From: Oscillospiraceae bacterium
GTDB lineage: Bacteria; Bacillota; Clostridia; Oscillospirales; Acutalibacteraceae
Length of the DNA: 21,290 bases
NCBI GenBank assembly: GCA_902796535.1
Contig: CADBPL010000272.1
Coordinates: 1-21,290, forward strand
Reading direction: 5' to 3'
Within the stretch, counting starts at the first letter, position 1. Each line of letters starts with the position of its first letter. Below, in pieces: positions 13,444 through 21,203 of the stretch. The notes under the pieces are model-generated. The model saw only the letters and a list, made by a program, of their open reading frames with translations, did no database searches and was not told the origin of the DNA. The position numbers and the translations under genes are program-made.

Positions 13444-15105
13444 ATGTCGATCGGCAGACAAATCGCTTATTACAGAAGGCAGGACGGACTGTCACAGGAA
13501 ATGCTCGCCATCAAGCTTGGCGTTTCGTGCCGAACCGTTTCCGACTGGGAAAACGGCAGCGTGACGCCGGACACGGAACACGTGATCGCCCTGAGCGATC
13601 TGTTCGGCGTTTCGACCGACGAGCTGCTGAAGGAATCGCCCCCCGTTTCACCGGACGAATGGGCGCCGGAAGAGGAAAACGACGATGAGATCAGGCTGGT
13701 CGATTCCTTCGGCTCAGCCGACCCGAACGTTGACACCATGCAGTTCACTCTGCCCGCTCAGCCGGCCGGTTCCGCTCAGGCCGATCAGAACCGGAAGAAG
13801 CGGCTGCTACCGATACTTGCCGCCGTCGTCGCCCTTGCCGTTGCCGCCGCGGCCATTGTTCTGCCGCTGAAAAGCGGTCGGTTCAAGCCAACACGGCAAA
13901 CCGTCACCGAAGCGGTTGAAACCGAGCCGGTGGTGCAGGTAAAATACGCCTACGTCCTTGTTTCCGGGCTGGGCGGCTGGGGCAGCGGCGTCGGCATCAA
14001 CGCAGCGATCCCCTATTGGGGCGCCAACACCGGCAGCCTGAGCGATCACCTGAAAGAAAAGGGCTATGACGTGTGCGAAGCGACGGTCGGCCCGTTTTCG
14101 AGCGCATGGGATCGCGCCTGCGAGCTTTACGCCCAACTGACCGGCACCACGGTGGATTACGGCGAAGCGCACGCCAAAAAGCACAACCACGCGCGCTACG
14201 GGCGCAGCTACAAAACGGCGCTGGTGCCGGACTGGGGAACGCAGCGCCCCGACCTTCACGTAAAAATACATCTGATCGGCCACAGCTTCGGCGGCACAAC
14301 GGTGCGGCTGCTGACTTCCCTGCTGGCTTACGGCGACAAGGACGAACAAAACGCCGACAGCGAAGCCCTGTCCCCGCTTTTCAGCGGCGGCAAGGCCGAC
14401 TGGGTGCAGAGCGTCACCGCGCTTTGCGCGCCGCACAACGGCTCCTCCCTGACCGAGGTGCTCAACGGTGCGGGGAACCTGCTCGGTTCCGACAGCTTAA
14501 CCGACCTGATGACGTCCTTTGTTTTTTCGTTTGCGGGGTTTTCCGGGCCGATTGACGAAGCCTATGATTTCATGCTTGATCAATTCGGCGTTGACGGCCC
14601 GCTGACCGTGGCAAAGGCCTACCGCACCATCACCTCCTCCGGCAACGACCACGCCGTTTATGACCTTTCGCCCGACGGCGCCGCCGAGCTGAATGAACGC
14701 ATCGGGCTGTGCGAGAGCGTCTATTACTTTTCCTATCCGTATTGCACCACCCAAAAAGGCGCCCTGCTCGGCAGGCAGGTGCCGTCAAAAGGCACGCTGG
14801 CCGCGCTTATGCCGACCGCGTTTGCCATTGGCAGTTACAGCGGAAAAACCAAGGGCGGCGTGGTGATCGACAGCTCCTGGCAGGAAAACGACGGGCTGGT
14901 CAGTGTCGTCTCCGCTGCGCACCCCGCAAACGATGCGTTCACCGCCCTGCCGGAGCCGCCCGATTCCCTTTTGCCGGGCGTTTGGTATGTGGCGCCAACG
15001 CGCACAGGCGACCACGGCAGAGTCATCGGGCTGCAAGCCACGGCAGAAGAAACCCACTTGTTTTACGACACGCTTTTCACCATGCTTGAGAGTCTTTCAG
15101 ATTGA
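13444..15105 (+). CDS. Membrane-tethered XRE HTH protein fused to a family I.5 lipase domain
   Basis: A 553-residue fusion. Residues 4-62 are an XRE/HTH_3 DNA-binding domain (IAYYRRQDGLSQEMLAIKLG, then TVSDWENGSVTPD). An acidic linker (66-100) leads to NRKKR (116-120) and one membrane segment (121-142), which predicts HTH inside and the rest outside. Residues ~165-553 match the Geobacillus L1-type lipases: VGPFSSAWDRACELYAQL, VDYGEAHAKKHNHARYG, GHSFGG, ENDG, GDH. Triad: S281, D483, H524. The four zinc ligands of L1 are kept with the same spacing (D223, H243, H249, D379). The calcium ligands E360/D365/P366 of L1 become R526/Q531/A532. ATG at 13444 is chosen (AAAGGA 8 bases upstream); an ATG at 13435 would add three residues. 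Whether it acts as enzyme, sensor-regulator or both is unknown. Confidence 0.9.
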   Translation: MSIGRQIAYYRRQDGLSQEMLAIKLGVSCRTVSDWENGSVTPDTEHVIALSDLFGVSTDELLKESPPVSPDEWAPEEENDDEIRLVDSFGSADPNVDTMQFTLPAQPAGSAQADQNRKKRLLPILAAVVALAVAAAAIVLPLKSGRFKPTRQTVTEAVETEPVVQVKYAYVLVSGLGGWGSGVGINAAIPYWGANTGSLSDHLKEKGYDVCEATVGPFSSAWDRACELYAQLTGTTVDYGEAHAKKHNHARYGRSYKTALVPDWGTQRPDLHVKIHLIGHSFGGTTVRLLTSLLAYGDKDEQNADSEALSPLFSGGKADWVQSVTALCAPHNGSSLTEVLNGAGNLLGSDSLTDLMTSFVFSFAGFSGPIDEAYDFMLDQFGVDGPLTVAKAYRTITSSGNDHAVYDLSPDGAAELNERIGLCESVYYFSYPYCTTQKGALLGRQVPSKGTLAALMPTAFAIGSYSGKTKGGVVIDSSWQENDGLVSVVSAAHPANDAFTALPEPPDSLLPGVWYVAPTRTGDHGRVIGLQATAEETHLFYDTLFTMLESLSD

Positions 15106-15119
15106 ACGCTTTTTGCGTT

Positions 15120-18059
15120 TCACGCGTCCGCTTGCAGGCAAAAGCGCCATTGAAACGGCGCCGGTCTGAGTTCATAGGCCTCTTCCGGCTGAGGACCGCA
15201 GGAATTGGAGCCGAGGCCGCGGTGGCGGTGATCGATATAGAGATACCGCTTTTCGCCCTCCTCCAGTTCATCGCAGTGCCGCGCCCGGGTGAGCGCGTCG
15301 AGGGAAAACGGATGGCAGGCAAAAGAGAACGCGCCGTTGACCGTCAGCGCCCTGCCGCCGCCGGAAACCGTCACGGTGCGGCAATCGCCGCGGCTGCCTG
15401 TTTCCTGCGGCACATCATAGAGAAAATTCAGCTCAGAAATGTTCGCTTCATACCGTCCGACAGGCGTGTGCGCCTTGCAGTCAGGATAATTTTCATCCGG
15501 CCCGCGCCCGAGCCATGCGCAGCGCTCATAGGCGTTATCCAGCTCGAACACCACGCCCACGCGCGGCAGAACGGTCGGCAGATGCCTCCCGTAGGGCTTG
15601 AGGTCAACATCGACCCCGATCTCGCCCCCCGCCGTGATTCGGTAGCTCAGCACGGCGTCAAAGCCCCAGTAATGGCTGTGGGGCAGGAGCTTTCCGCTCG
15701 CCGTCACCGTCACGGCGTCGGGCGCATCCTCAACCTGCGTTTGGTAACAGCCAAAGCGCAGCGTCGCCACCAGCCGATCCTCCCACTCCTGAACAAGGCG
15801 TGGAGAAAAGTTCACGATTCCGTCGTTATCGGTCGGCGCGCGCATACAGTTCAGCCGCATCGGCGCGTCAAAAATCAGCTTGTTGTTTTTCATCAGGCGG
15901 ATCAGCAGCCCGTTTTGGATCGTGACTGAAAAGTCAGCGCCCTCAATGCAAACCGTGTCGCCGCTGTCGGCGACGGTGTGTTCAAACGCGGCCGCCTCGG
16001 GCAAAGCGCGGGGCATATCCGCCAGAATGGTTTGCTTATGCGCAAACGGTACGCCGTCCCGCACAAAAACGCAGTCCGCCGTGATCAGGCCGGTCAGGCC
16101 GGCGGTTTCCATGGAAAACGGCACAAATTTCTGCTCTCTTGCCCGCAGACCGTCCAGCGGCGCTTCGCCTGACCGAACGGCGACGCCGTCCGCACAAATC
16201 GACCAGCGCATCGTCACGCCGTCCAGCGGCAGAAAATCATAAGTGTTTTTCACGGTAACGCCGTTTTCGCCCCACTGCACGAACACCGGTGCGGAAACCT
16301 CACGCAATTCCGCCCAGGAGGGCTTGGGCGTGCCGTCGCTCGTGTGATAGCCGTCCAGCGAAAAATTCGACCAGTGATACCGGTCGGGGAAATCCCCGCC
16401 ATAAAGATAACGCGGCCTGCCGTTCTTCCCTTCGGTATAAAAGCCGTGGCTTTTGAATTCCCAAACATAACCGCCGCAGCAGTGCTCGTTTTGATAGACC
16501 CAGTTCCAGATGTCTTCCAGCCCGCCGGGCGAATTGCCCATTGCGTGGGCATATTCCAGCATCATCAGCGGCCCGTCCTCGGGTGTAGAATCGAGCAGCG
16601 TTTTCATCGGCATATAGCCGGTCGTGGCAAAATAGCCGCCGTCCGCCCTGGCCATGGAATTGTTATTATCCTTGATCGGCTTTTGAACGGCCCGTTCCTG
16701 CAGCCAGGCAACGCAGCGGTCGTTGTTCTGCCCGTGGCCGCACTCGTTGCCCAGCGACCAGATATTGATGCAGGTCTCGTTTTTGTTGAGCTCATACATG
16801 CGCTGCACGCGGTCAAAGAACGCCGAAAACCAGCTCTCATCCTTATTTAACCTGCCCAGGTCGCCGGTGCATTCCGCGCCGTGTGTTTCACAGTCGGCCT
16901 CGTCCATCACATAGATTCCAAGCTCCGAGCAAAGCTCATAAAACAGCGGCTGATTCGTGTAATGCGAGCAGCGTATCGCGTTCAGGTTGCAGCCCTTGAT
17001 ATCGCGCAGCTCCGCTTCGATCTGTTCAGCCGTGATCGCGCGGCCGGTTCGCGCGTTGTTTTCGTGGCGGTTCACGCCCTTGAGCGTGATGGGGGTGCCG
17101 TTCATCAGCAGCCGGTGATTTTTGATCTCGCTTTTGGCGATTCCCGCCTTTTTGGTGTGAGTTTCAACGACCGCCCCGTTTTCGACGATTTCCGTAAAAA
17201 GCGTATAAAGATAAGGCTGTTCCGCGTTCCAGAGCGTCGCCCGTTCCAGCGGAAGAAAAACCTCCCCGTCCCCGGTTATCGGCTGCTCCCGTTCGGCGCA
17301 CACAGCGCCCGCTGCGTCGCAGAGCGTGAACCGGATCGAGGCGGGCGCGCCGCCCCGGGTGCAGGCATATCTGACCGTGAACCCGGACTTTTCGGGCAGG
17401 ATCGTTTCATCCCACAGCGCGTTTTCGCCGGAATAAATCAGCATCACGTCGCGGAAGATGCCGCTGGCCAGAAGCATATCCTGATTTTCCAGATAAGACG
17501 CGTCGGAAAACGTGTAGACCTTCACCGCAAGCAGGTTCTCCCCCTGCTGCAGCGCGTCAGTCACGTCAAACTCCGCCGGGATGCGGCTGCCCTTGGAAAA
17601 GCCGATATACTGCCCGTTCAGCCACACAAAAAAGGCGTTGTCCACGCCGAGAAAACGCAGAATGGCGCGGCCGCCGGTTTTGGCGGTAAACGCCTTGCGA
17701 TAAAGCCCGACGGGGTTGCTGCGGTGAATATAGGGCGGATCATAGGGGAAACAGTAGCGCAGGTTCGGATAGTAGCAGCTGCCATAGCCGTGGAATTGCC
17801 ACATGGAAGGCACCGGCAGCGTGTCCCATGCGCCGTCGTCTTCTTTCGGCAAGTAAAACGGTGCGTCCGTATCCTCCTGAAGATAAGAAAACCGCCACGC
17901 GCCGCTGAGCAGCTGCACGCGGTCGGATTCCGCAGAATTCCTGTGCGTCACCCCGCGCTTTTGCGCAGGCAGCAGCAGCATACGCGCCGGCAGCCGGTTT
18001 TCGCTGAGCATTTGTTGGTTGGCAATATAGTCTCTGGGGTATTTTTTTCCGATCTGCAT
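15120..18059 (-). CDS. lacZ: Beta-galactosidase, glycoside hydrolase family 2 (LacZ)
   Basis: A 979-residue cytoplasmic enzyme (no signal peptide) that hydrolyses lactose and other beta-galactosides. Domain order is that of LacZ: jelly-roll sugar-binding domain (~45-215, with VGLYRKAF and WLNGQYIGFSKGSRIPAEFDVT), Ig-like domain (~220-320), TIM barrel (~325-620), second Ig-like domain, and the C-terminal beta-sandwich (~700-979, with APTDND and GRGPDENYPDCK). The acid/base is E439 in SLGNECGHG and the nucleophile is E502 in MMLEYAHAMGNSPGG; NRHENN is also intact. Slightly shorter than E. coli LacZ (1,024). ATG at 18059 has AAGGA 9 bases upstream. It converges with the HTH-lipase gene with 14 bases between. 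No lactose permease is adjacent. Confidence 0.96.
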   Translation of the reverse strand: MQIGKKYPRDYIANQQMLSENRLPARMLLLPAQKRGVTHRNSAESDRVQLLSGAWRFSYLQEDTDAPFYLPKEDDGAWDTLPVPSMWQFHGYGSCYYPNLRYCFPYDPPYIHRSNPVGLYRKAFTAKTGGRAILRFLGVDNAFFVWLNGQYIGFSKGSRIPAEFDVTDALQQGENLLAVKVYTFSDASYLENQDMLLASGIFRDVMLIYSGENALWDETILPEKSGFTVRYACTRGGAPASIRFTLCDAAGAVCAEREQPITGDGEVFLPLERATLWNAEQPYLYTLFTEIVENGAVVETHTKKAGIAKSEIKNHRLLMNGTPITLKGVNRHENNARTGRAITAEQIEAELRDIKGCNLNAIRCSHYTNQPLFYELCSELGIYVMDEADCETHGAECTGDLGRLNKDESWFSAFFDRVQRMYELNKNETCINIWSLGNECGHGQNNDRCVAWLQERAVQKPIKDNNNSMARADGGYFATTGYMPMKTLLDSTPEDGPLMMLEYAHAMGNSPGGLEDIWNWVYQNEHCCGGYVWEFKSHGFYTEGKNGRPRYLYGGDFPDRYHWSNFSLDGYHTSDGTPKPSWAELREVSAPVFVQWGENGVTVKNTYDFLPLDGVTMRWSICADGVAVRSGEAPLDGLRAREQKFVPFSMETAGLTGLITADCVFVRDGVPFAHKQTILADMPRALPEAAAFEHTVADSGDTVCIEGADFSVTIQNGLLIRLMKNNKLIFDAPMRLNCMRAPTDNDGIVNFSPRLVQEWEDRLVATLRFGCYQTQVEDAPDAVTVTASGKLLPHSHYWGFDAVLSYRITAGGEIGVDVDLKPYGRHLPTVLPRVGVVFELDNAYERCAWLGRGPDENYPDCKAHTPVGRYEANISELNFLYDVPQETGSRGDCRTVTVSGGGRALTVNGAFSFACHPFSLDALTRARHCDELEEGEKRYLYIDHRHRGLGSNSCGPQPEEAYELRPAPFQWRFCLQADA

Positions 18060-18087
18060 AGAATCATTCCTTTATATCAATTGCTGT

Positions 18088-18121
18088 ATTCACACGCGGT
18101 GAATCAGGCTCCTTCACTATA
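18088..18121 (-). promoter_or_regulatory. lacZ promoter -10 with downstream inverted repeat (candidate operator)
   Basis: On the minus strand TATAGT (18121-18116) is a fair -10; the -35 is poor. Just downstream, ATTCAC-N5-GTGAAT (18088-18104) would cover about +5 to +21, a typical repressor position. A weak -35 with an operator suggests regulated rather than constitutive expression. Confidence 0.5.
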
Positions 18122-18253
18122 CCACAAATCGCCGCGTTTGAACAGAACAAAAACGGACCTTTCTGATCCTCACGGTGGAATTTAAACCGTCAGAGAGAAA
18201 ATCGATTGATCGAAGGGACGTATATGAGCTGAAAGAATTGTAAGGATAAGGAC

Positions 18254-18313
18254 ATGGAATTAAAAAAACGCGTGCGGTATTCCGGGCAGCGGAACGCGAT
18301 GACGAAGGAATAA
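18254..18313 (+). CDS. Possible 19-residue leader ORF upstream of the D-lactate dehydrogenase
   Basis: ATG at 18254 follows AAGGATAAGG and opens a frame of 19 codons rich in Lys and Arg (MELKKRVRYSGQRNAMTKE) ending in TAA, 31 bases before the dehydrogenase start. The Shine-Dalgarno is slightly close. It may be a leader peptide or chance. No clear promoter is seen in the 285-bp gap between lacZ and the dehydrogenase. Confidence 0.25.
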   Translation: MELKKRVRYSGQRNAMTKE

Positions 18314-18344
18314 CGACGCTTCAAGATGAAAGGAATTATATCGT

Positions 18345-19382
18345 ATGATCAGAGTTGCATTTTTTGATGCGAAAGCGTATGACAAGCCCTCGTTTGAACA
18401 CTTCGGAAAGCTTCACGGTATCTCGTTTCGTTTTTTGGAAACGAAGCTGAATGAGGATACCGTGGCGCTGGCAAAAGACAGCGACGCGGTTTGCGTTTTC
18501 GTCAATGATACCGTGAACGCAACTGTCATCACAAGGCTGTATGAATACGGCGTCAAAATGATCGCGCTGCGCTCAGCGGGATATAACAACGTGGACGTTA
18601 AAGCAGCTTTCGGCAGAATCCACGTTGTTCACGTACCGGCCTATTCTCCTTACGCTGTGGCGGAGCACGCCATGGCGTTGCTGCTCACTTCGGTTCGCAG
18701 AACACACAAAGCGTATAACCGAACCAGAGATTACAATTTTTCGTTAAGCGGCCTGACCGGGTTTGATTTGCACGGAAAAACCGCAGGCATCATCGGCACC
18801 GGAAAGATCGGGCGCATTTTCATTGATATCTGCCGGGGGTTCGGGATGAAGGTGATCGCTTATGATCCCTATCCCGCAGCTGACAGCGGGATCGAATACG
18901 TCGCACTCGACGATTTGTTTGCCCAAAGCGACGTGATCTCGCTCCATTGCCCGCTCAACGACGGCACGTTCCACATTGTCAACGCCAATGCGATTGCAAG
19001 AATGAAAAAGGGCGTGACGATTGTGAACACCTCGCGCGGTGCGCTCATTGACGCGCAAGCCCTTCTCGACGGCATCAAATCAAGAGAAATCGGCGCGGCG
19101 TGCCTCGACGTTTATGAGGAGGAGGCCGACGTGTTTTTTGAGGATCGCTCCGGTCACATTATGAATGACGATCTTCTCGCACGGCTGATCTCGATGCCCA
19201 ATGTGATCGTTACCTCTCATCAGGCGTTTTTAACAGAGGAAGCGCTGAACAACATCGCAGAAACGACCGTGAATAATATTTTGTCGTATTTCAATAGCGA
19301 CGGCATTTGTGATAATGAATTGTGCTATCGCTGCGGAAATGTTGAGCGCTGCATCAATGAAAGAAAAGAAAGATGCTTTTAA
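18345..19382 (+). CDS. D-lactate dehydrogenase (D-2-hydroxyacid dehydrogenase) with Cys-rich tail
   Basis: A 345-residue cytoplasmic NADH-dependent enzyme that reduces pyruvate to D-lactate and regenerates NAD+. The NAD loop is GIIGTGKIG (148-156) with D174 of AYDPYP selecting NADH. The catalytic triad is R231 (NTSRGALID), E260 (DVYEEE) and H292 (TSHQAFLT); the 29 and 32 residue spacings equal those of the Lactobacillus D-LDH (R235, E264, H296). The EEEADVFFED and TSHQAFLTEEAL stretches are those of fermentative LdhA enzymes rather than glycerate dehydrogenases. The last ~25 residues are unusual: C322, C327, C330, C336 and C344 in ICDNELCYRCGNVERC and ERCF. ATG at 18345 has AAAGGA 10 bases upstream. 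The lar cofactor operon, which supports lactate racemase, is 8 kb away. Confidence 0.9.
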   Translation: MIRVAFFDAKAYDKPSFEHFGKLHGISFRFLETKLNEDTVALAKDSDAVCVFVNDTVNATVITRLYEYGVKMIALRSAGYNNVDVKAAFGRIHVVHVPAYSPYAVAEHAMALLLTSVRRTHKAYNRTRDYNFSLSGLTGFDLHGKTAGIIGTGKIGRIFIDICRGFGMKVIAYDPYPAADSGIEYVALDDLFAQSDVISLHCPLNDGTFHIVNANAIARMKKGVTIVNTSRGALIDAQALLDGIKSREIGAACLDVYEEEADVFFEDRSGHIMNDDLLARLISMPNVIVTSHQAFLTEEALNNIAETTVNNILSYFNSDGICDNELCYRCGNVERCINERKERCF

Positions 19383-19577
19383 CGCGCCCTTCAGGTAAAC
19401 ACGGCTCAACCGAAGAGGCGCATTTGGGCGGATGATTTTCGCACAAAGCAAAAGCATAGATACACAAAAAGCCGATCCTCACGGGCGCTTTGCCTGTGCC
19501 GGAGGAAATCATGCCCCATGCGACGATCACGGGCTTTACCCAGCCTTCGGACGCGATCGAATCCGCACCCACAAATC
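19383..19577. other. Intergenic region with no supportable gene
   Basis: With the terminator and the stretch that follows it, about 400 bases separate the dehydrogenase from the methyltransferase gene. Short open frames exist on both strands (for example 19354-19572 on minus, 72 codons), but none has a good Shine-Dalgarno, a promoter or a recognisable product, and the minus one runs into the dehydrogenase. It may be an untranslated 3' region or a gene remnant. Confidence 0.4.
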
Positions 19578-19622
19578 AACCCGCGCAAGGATCGAACCAT
19601 CGACCGTTGCGCGGGTTTTATT
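19578..19622 (+). terminator. Strong intrinsic terminator, probably for the D-lactate dehydrogenase unit
   Basis: An 11-bp perfect stem AACCCGCGCAA/TTGCGCGGGTT (19578-19588/19607-19617) followed by TTATTT. It lies 195 bases beyond the stop codon, so the transcript would carry a long 3' tail. Confidence 0.8.
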
Positions 19623-19771
19623 TGCAGCAGTTCAAAAAGCGTTTGATTTTTCCGTAGAGTGCGCATTCTTGGGCCGCATGACGCCGCCCTTCCTGTCGCC
19701 CTATGGAAGAGGCAAGAAGCGTGCCTTTTGATCGCACCATATTTTTGACCGGAATACGGATCCGAGATCCT

Positions 19772-19806
19772 CTATCCGCTATCGGCTATCAGCTGTCCGC
19801 TGTTTT
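19772..19806. repeat. Degenerate 7-bp tandem repeat
   Basis: Five consecutive 7-mers: CTATCCG, CTATCGG, CTATCAG, CTGTCCG, CTGTTTT. The last units overlap the 3' end of the methyltransferase gene and provide its final residues and stop codon, so changes in copy number would alter its C-terminus. Confidence 0.65.
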
Positions 19807-20421
19807 TCTCCCCACTACGGTCAGCCACGGTTTATCCGGATGGCGGTATATACGAACGAAGCCGAAGCCCGCCGCGCGCAGCGCAGCGTCGAGCCCCTCG
19901 GCGGTATGGCATTTCATGCCGTCGATGATCTTTTCAAATTTCAGGCCGGTTTTGTCCGTGCCGTCGGATTCGTTGCAGATCAGGAACACTCCGCCGGGCT
20001 TGAGGGTTCGGTACACCTCGGCAAAGCAGGTTTCGATCCCCGGCCAGAAGTAGACCGTCTCAAACGCCGTGGCAAGGTCGAAGGACGCGTTTTCAAACGG
20101 AAGAGACGCGACGTTCCCCCGCACAACGGTGCACCGCCCCGCCTCGATCATGGCCGCGTTGAACGCTCTGGCTTTCTCCACGGAAACGGACGAATAATCC
20201 AGCGCCGTGAGCTTTGCCTGCGGGCAGCGCTTCATCAGCTCCGCGGCGTTTCTTCCGCCGCAGCCGAGCTCGGCAATCGTTTTCGGCGTTATTCCGTGCA
20301 GATGCGACATACCCCAATCCGCCAGCTTTGCGTGGCCGCCGTTCATGCCGTCCACCATCAGTTTGCCGAGAATGCCCTCCGGTTTTCTGGTCTGACTTAC
20401 ATATTTTTTAAAAAGTCCCAT
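19789..20421 (-). CDS. Class I SAM-dependent methyltransferase
   Basis: A 210-residue soluble methyltransferase of the UbiE/type 11 kind. Motif I is AELGCGGRNAAEL (50-62), the acidic residue at the end of strand 2 is D74 in TALDYSS, motif II-like GNVASLPFENASFDLATAFETVYFW follows, and YRTLKPGGVFLICNE is motif III. The substrate is unknown; members act on quinones, small molecules or natural products. The start at 20421 has AGTGAG upstream and lies 7 bases after the stop of a second methyltransferase gene, so they form an operon. The C-terminal residues (KTADS) are encoded by the 7-bp repeat tract, which suggests the original end of the gene was altered. Confidence 0.85.
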   Translation of the reverse strand: MGLFKKYVSQTRKPEGILGKLMVDGMNGGHAKLADWGMSHLHGITPKTIAELGCGGRNAAELMKRCPQAKLTALDYSSVSVEKARAFNAAMIEAGRCTVVRGNVASLPFENASFDLATAFETVYFWPGIETCFAEVYRTLKPGGVFLICNESDGTDKTGLKFEKIIDGMKCHTAEGLDAALRAAGFGFVRIYRHPDKPWLTVVGRKTADS

Positions 20422-20428
20422 TCCTGTC

Positions 20429-21193
20429 TCACTTTCTGCCGATCAACAGCGCGGAGCCGGATAACGCCATCCACGCCGCTTCTTTTTTTGTCATAAACAT
20501 CCCGTCCGTTGTGTCGATCAGTTCGACTTTTTCATAGCCCATATCCTTCAGCTTTTTGACGAACGAGCGCATATCGCCGTATCTGGATTTTGAGAAAATG
20601 TCGTGCAGCGCGAAGACGCCGCCTTTTTTGAGCACGCGCAGCGTTTCCAGAAGGAGCGCCTGCCGGTCGCTCGTTGGGATGTTGTGATAAACGTAGTTGC
20701 TCACCACCGCATCGAAGCATTCGTCGGGGAAGTCGAGCGCTGTCGCGTCGCCGCGGCGGAACGTAACGGTTCTGACCTTCTCCGCTTTGGCGTTGTGCTC
20801 GCACAGCGGCTGATTGAAGGACGCGTATTCCTTTCCCCAGCGGTCGATGCCGACAAACGACGCCTGCGGGTTGCGTTTTGCGCAGGCAATGGCGAGCGCG
20901 CCGCTGCCGCAGCCCACATCCAGACCCCTGCCGCCGTTGGGGAGCGTGACGTGCTGCGCGATCCCCTCAATGATCCGGCGGGACATCTGCCGTTTCCCAT
21001 GGTAGGAAAACGCGCGGTACATGAGGATCATCCACGCCGACACGCCGCAGCCCACGAGCGTGCCGACCAGAAAAACAAGGAACAGCACCGTTTTCAGCAC
21101 ACCGGAAACAACGCCCGTCAAACCGAAAATGATGAACAAAGCCAAAAACAGCGCGGTCAATAATACGGCGGTTCGCACCATGCCTTTCGGCAT
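20429..21193 (-). CDS. Membrane-anchored class I SAM-dependent methyltransferase
   Basis: A 254-residue protein with two N-terminal membrane segments (about 7-29 and 34-57) and a cytoplasmic methyltransferase domain (~70-254). Motif I is GLDVGCGSGALAIACAK (90-106), the strand 2 acidic residue is D117 in VGIDRWG, then GDATALDFPDECFDAVVSNYVYHN and LRVLKKGGVFALHDIF. The anchor suggests a lipid or other membrane substrate (inference). The ATG at 21193 lacks a good Shine-Dalgarno, and a dispersed repeat begins only 11 bases upstream, so native regulatory sequence has probably been displaced. An ATG at 21181 would drop four residues. First gene of a two-methyltransferase operon. Confidence 0.8.
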   Translation of the reverse strand: MPKGMVRTAVLLTALFLALFIIFGLTGVVSGVLKTVLFLVFLVGTLVGCGVSAWMILMYRAFSYHGKRQMSRRIIEGIAQHVTLPNGGRGLDVGCGSGALAIACAKRNPQASFVGIDRWGKEYASFNQPLCEHNAKAEKVRTVTFRRGDATALDFPDECFDAVVSNYVYHNIPTSDRQALLLETLRVLKKGGVFALHDIFSKSRYGDMRSFVKKLKDMGYEKVELIDTTDGMFMTKKEAAWMALSGSALLIGRK

Positions 21194-21203
21194 CCAGTTT
21201 TTA

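Noticed and set aside
15105..15119. Hairpin AACGC/GCGTT between the HTH-lipase gene and lacZ as a terminator
   Set aside because: Only a 5-bp stem and no T-run of useful length in either direction.
16881..18185. 434-codon plus-strand frame across lacZ
   Set aside because: Antisense to intact LacZ domains and lacks a recognisable product.
19354..19572. 72-codon minus-strand gene between the dehydrogenase and the terminator
   Set aside because: No good Shine-Dalgarno or promoter, no recognisable family, and it overlaps the dehydrogenase 3' end.
19578..19622. tRNA-like sequence (GGTTCGATCC on the minus strand)
   Set aside because: Only about 40 nt between the stem arms, with no D-arm or anticodon arm; it is the loop of an intrinsic terminator.
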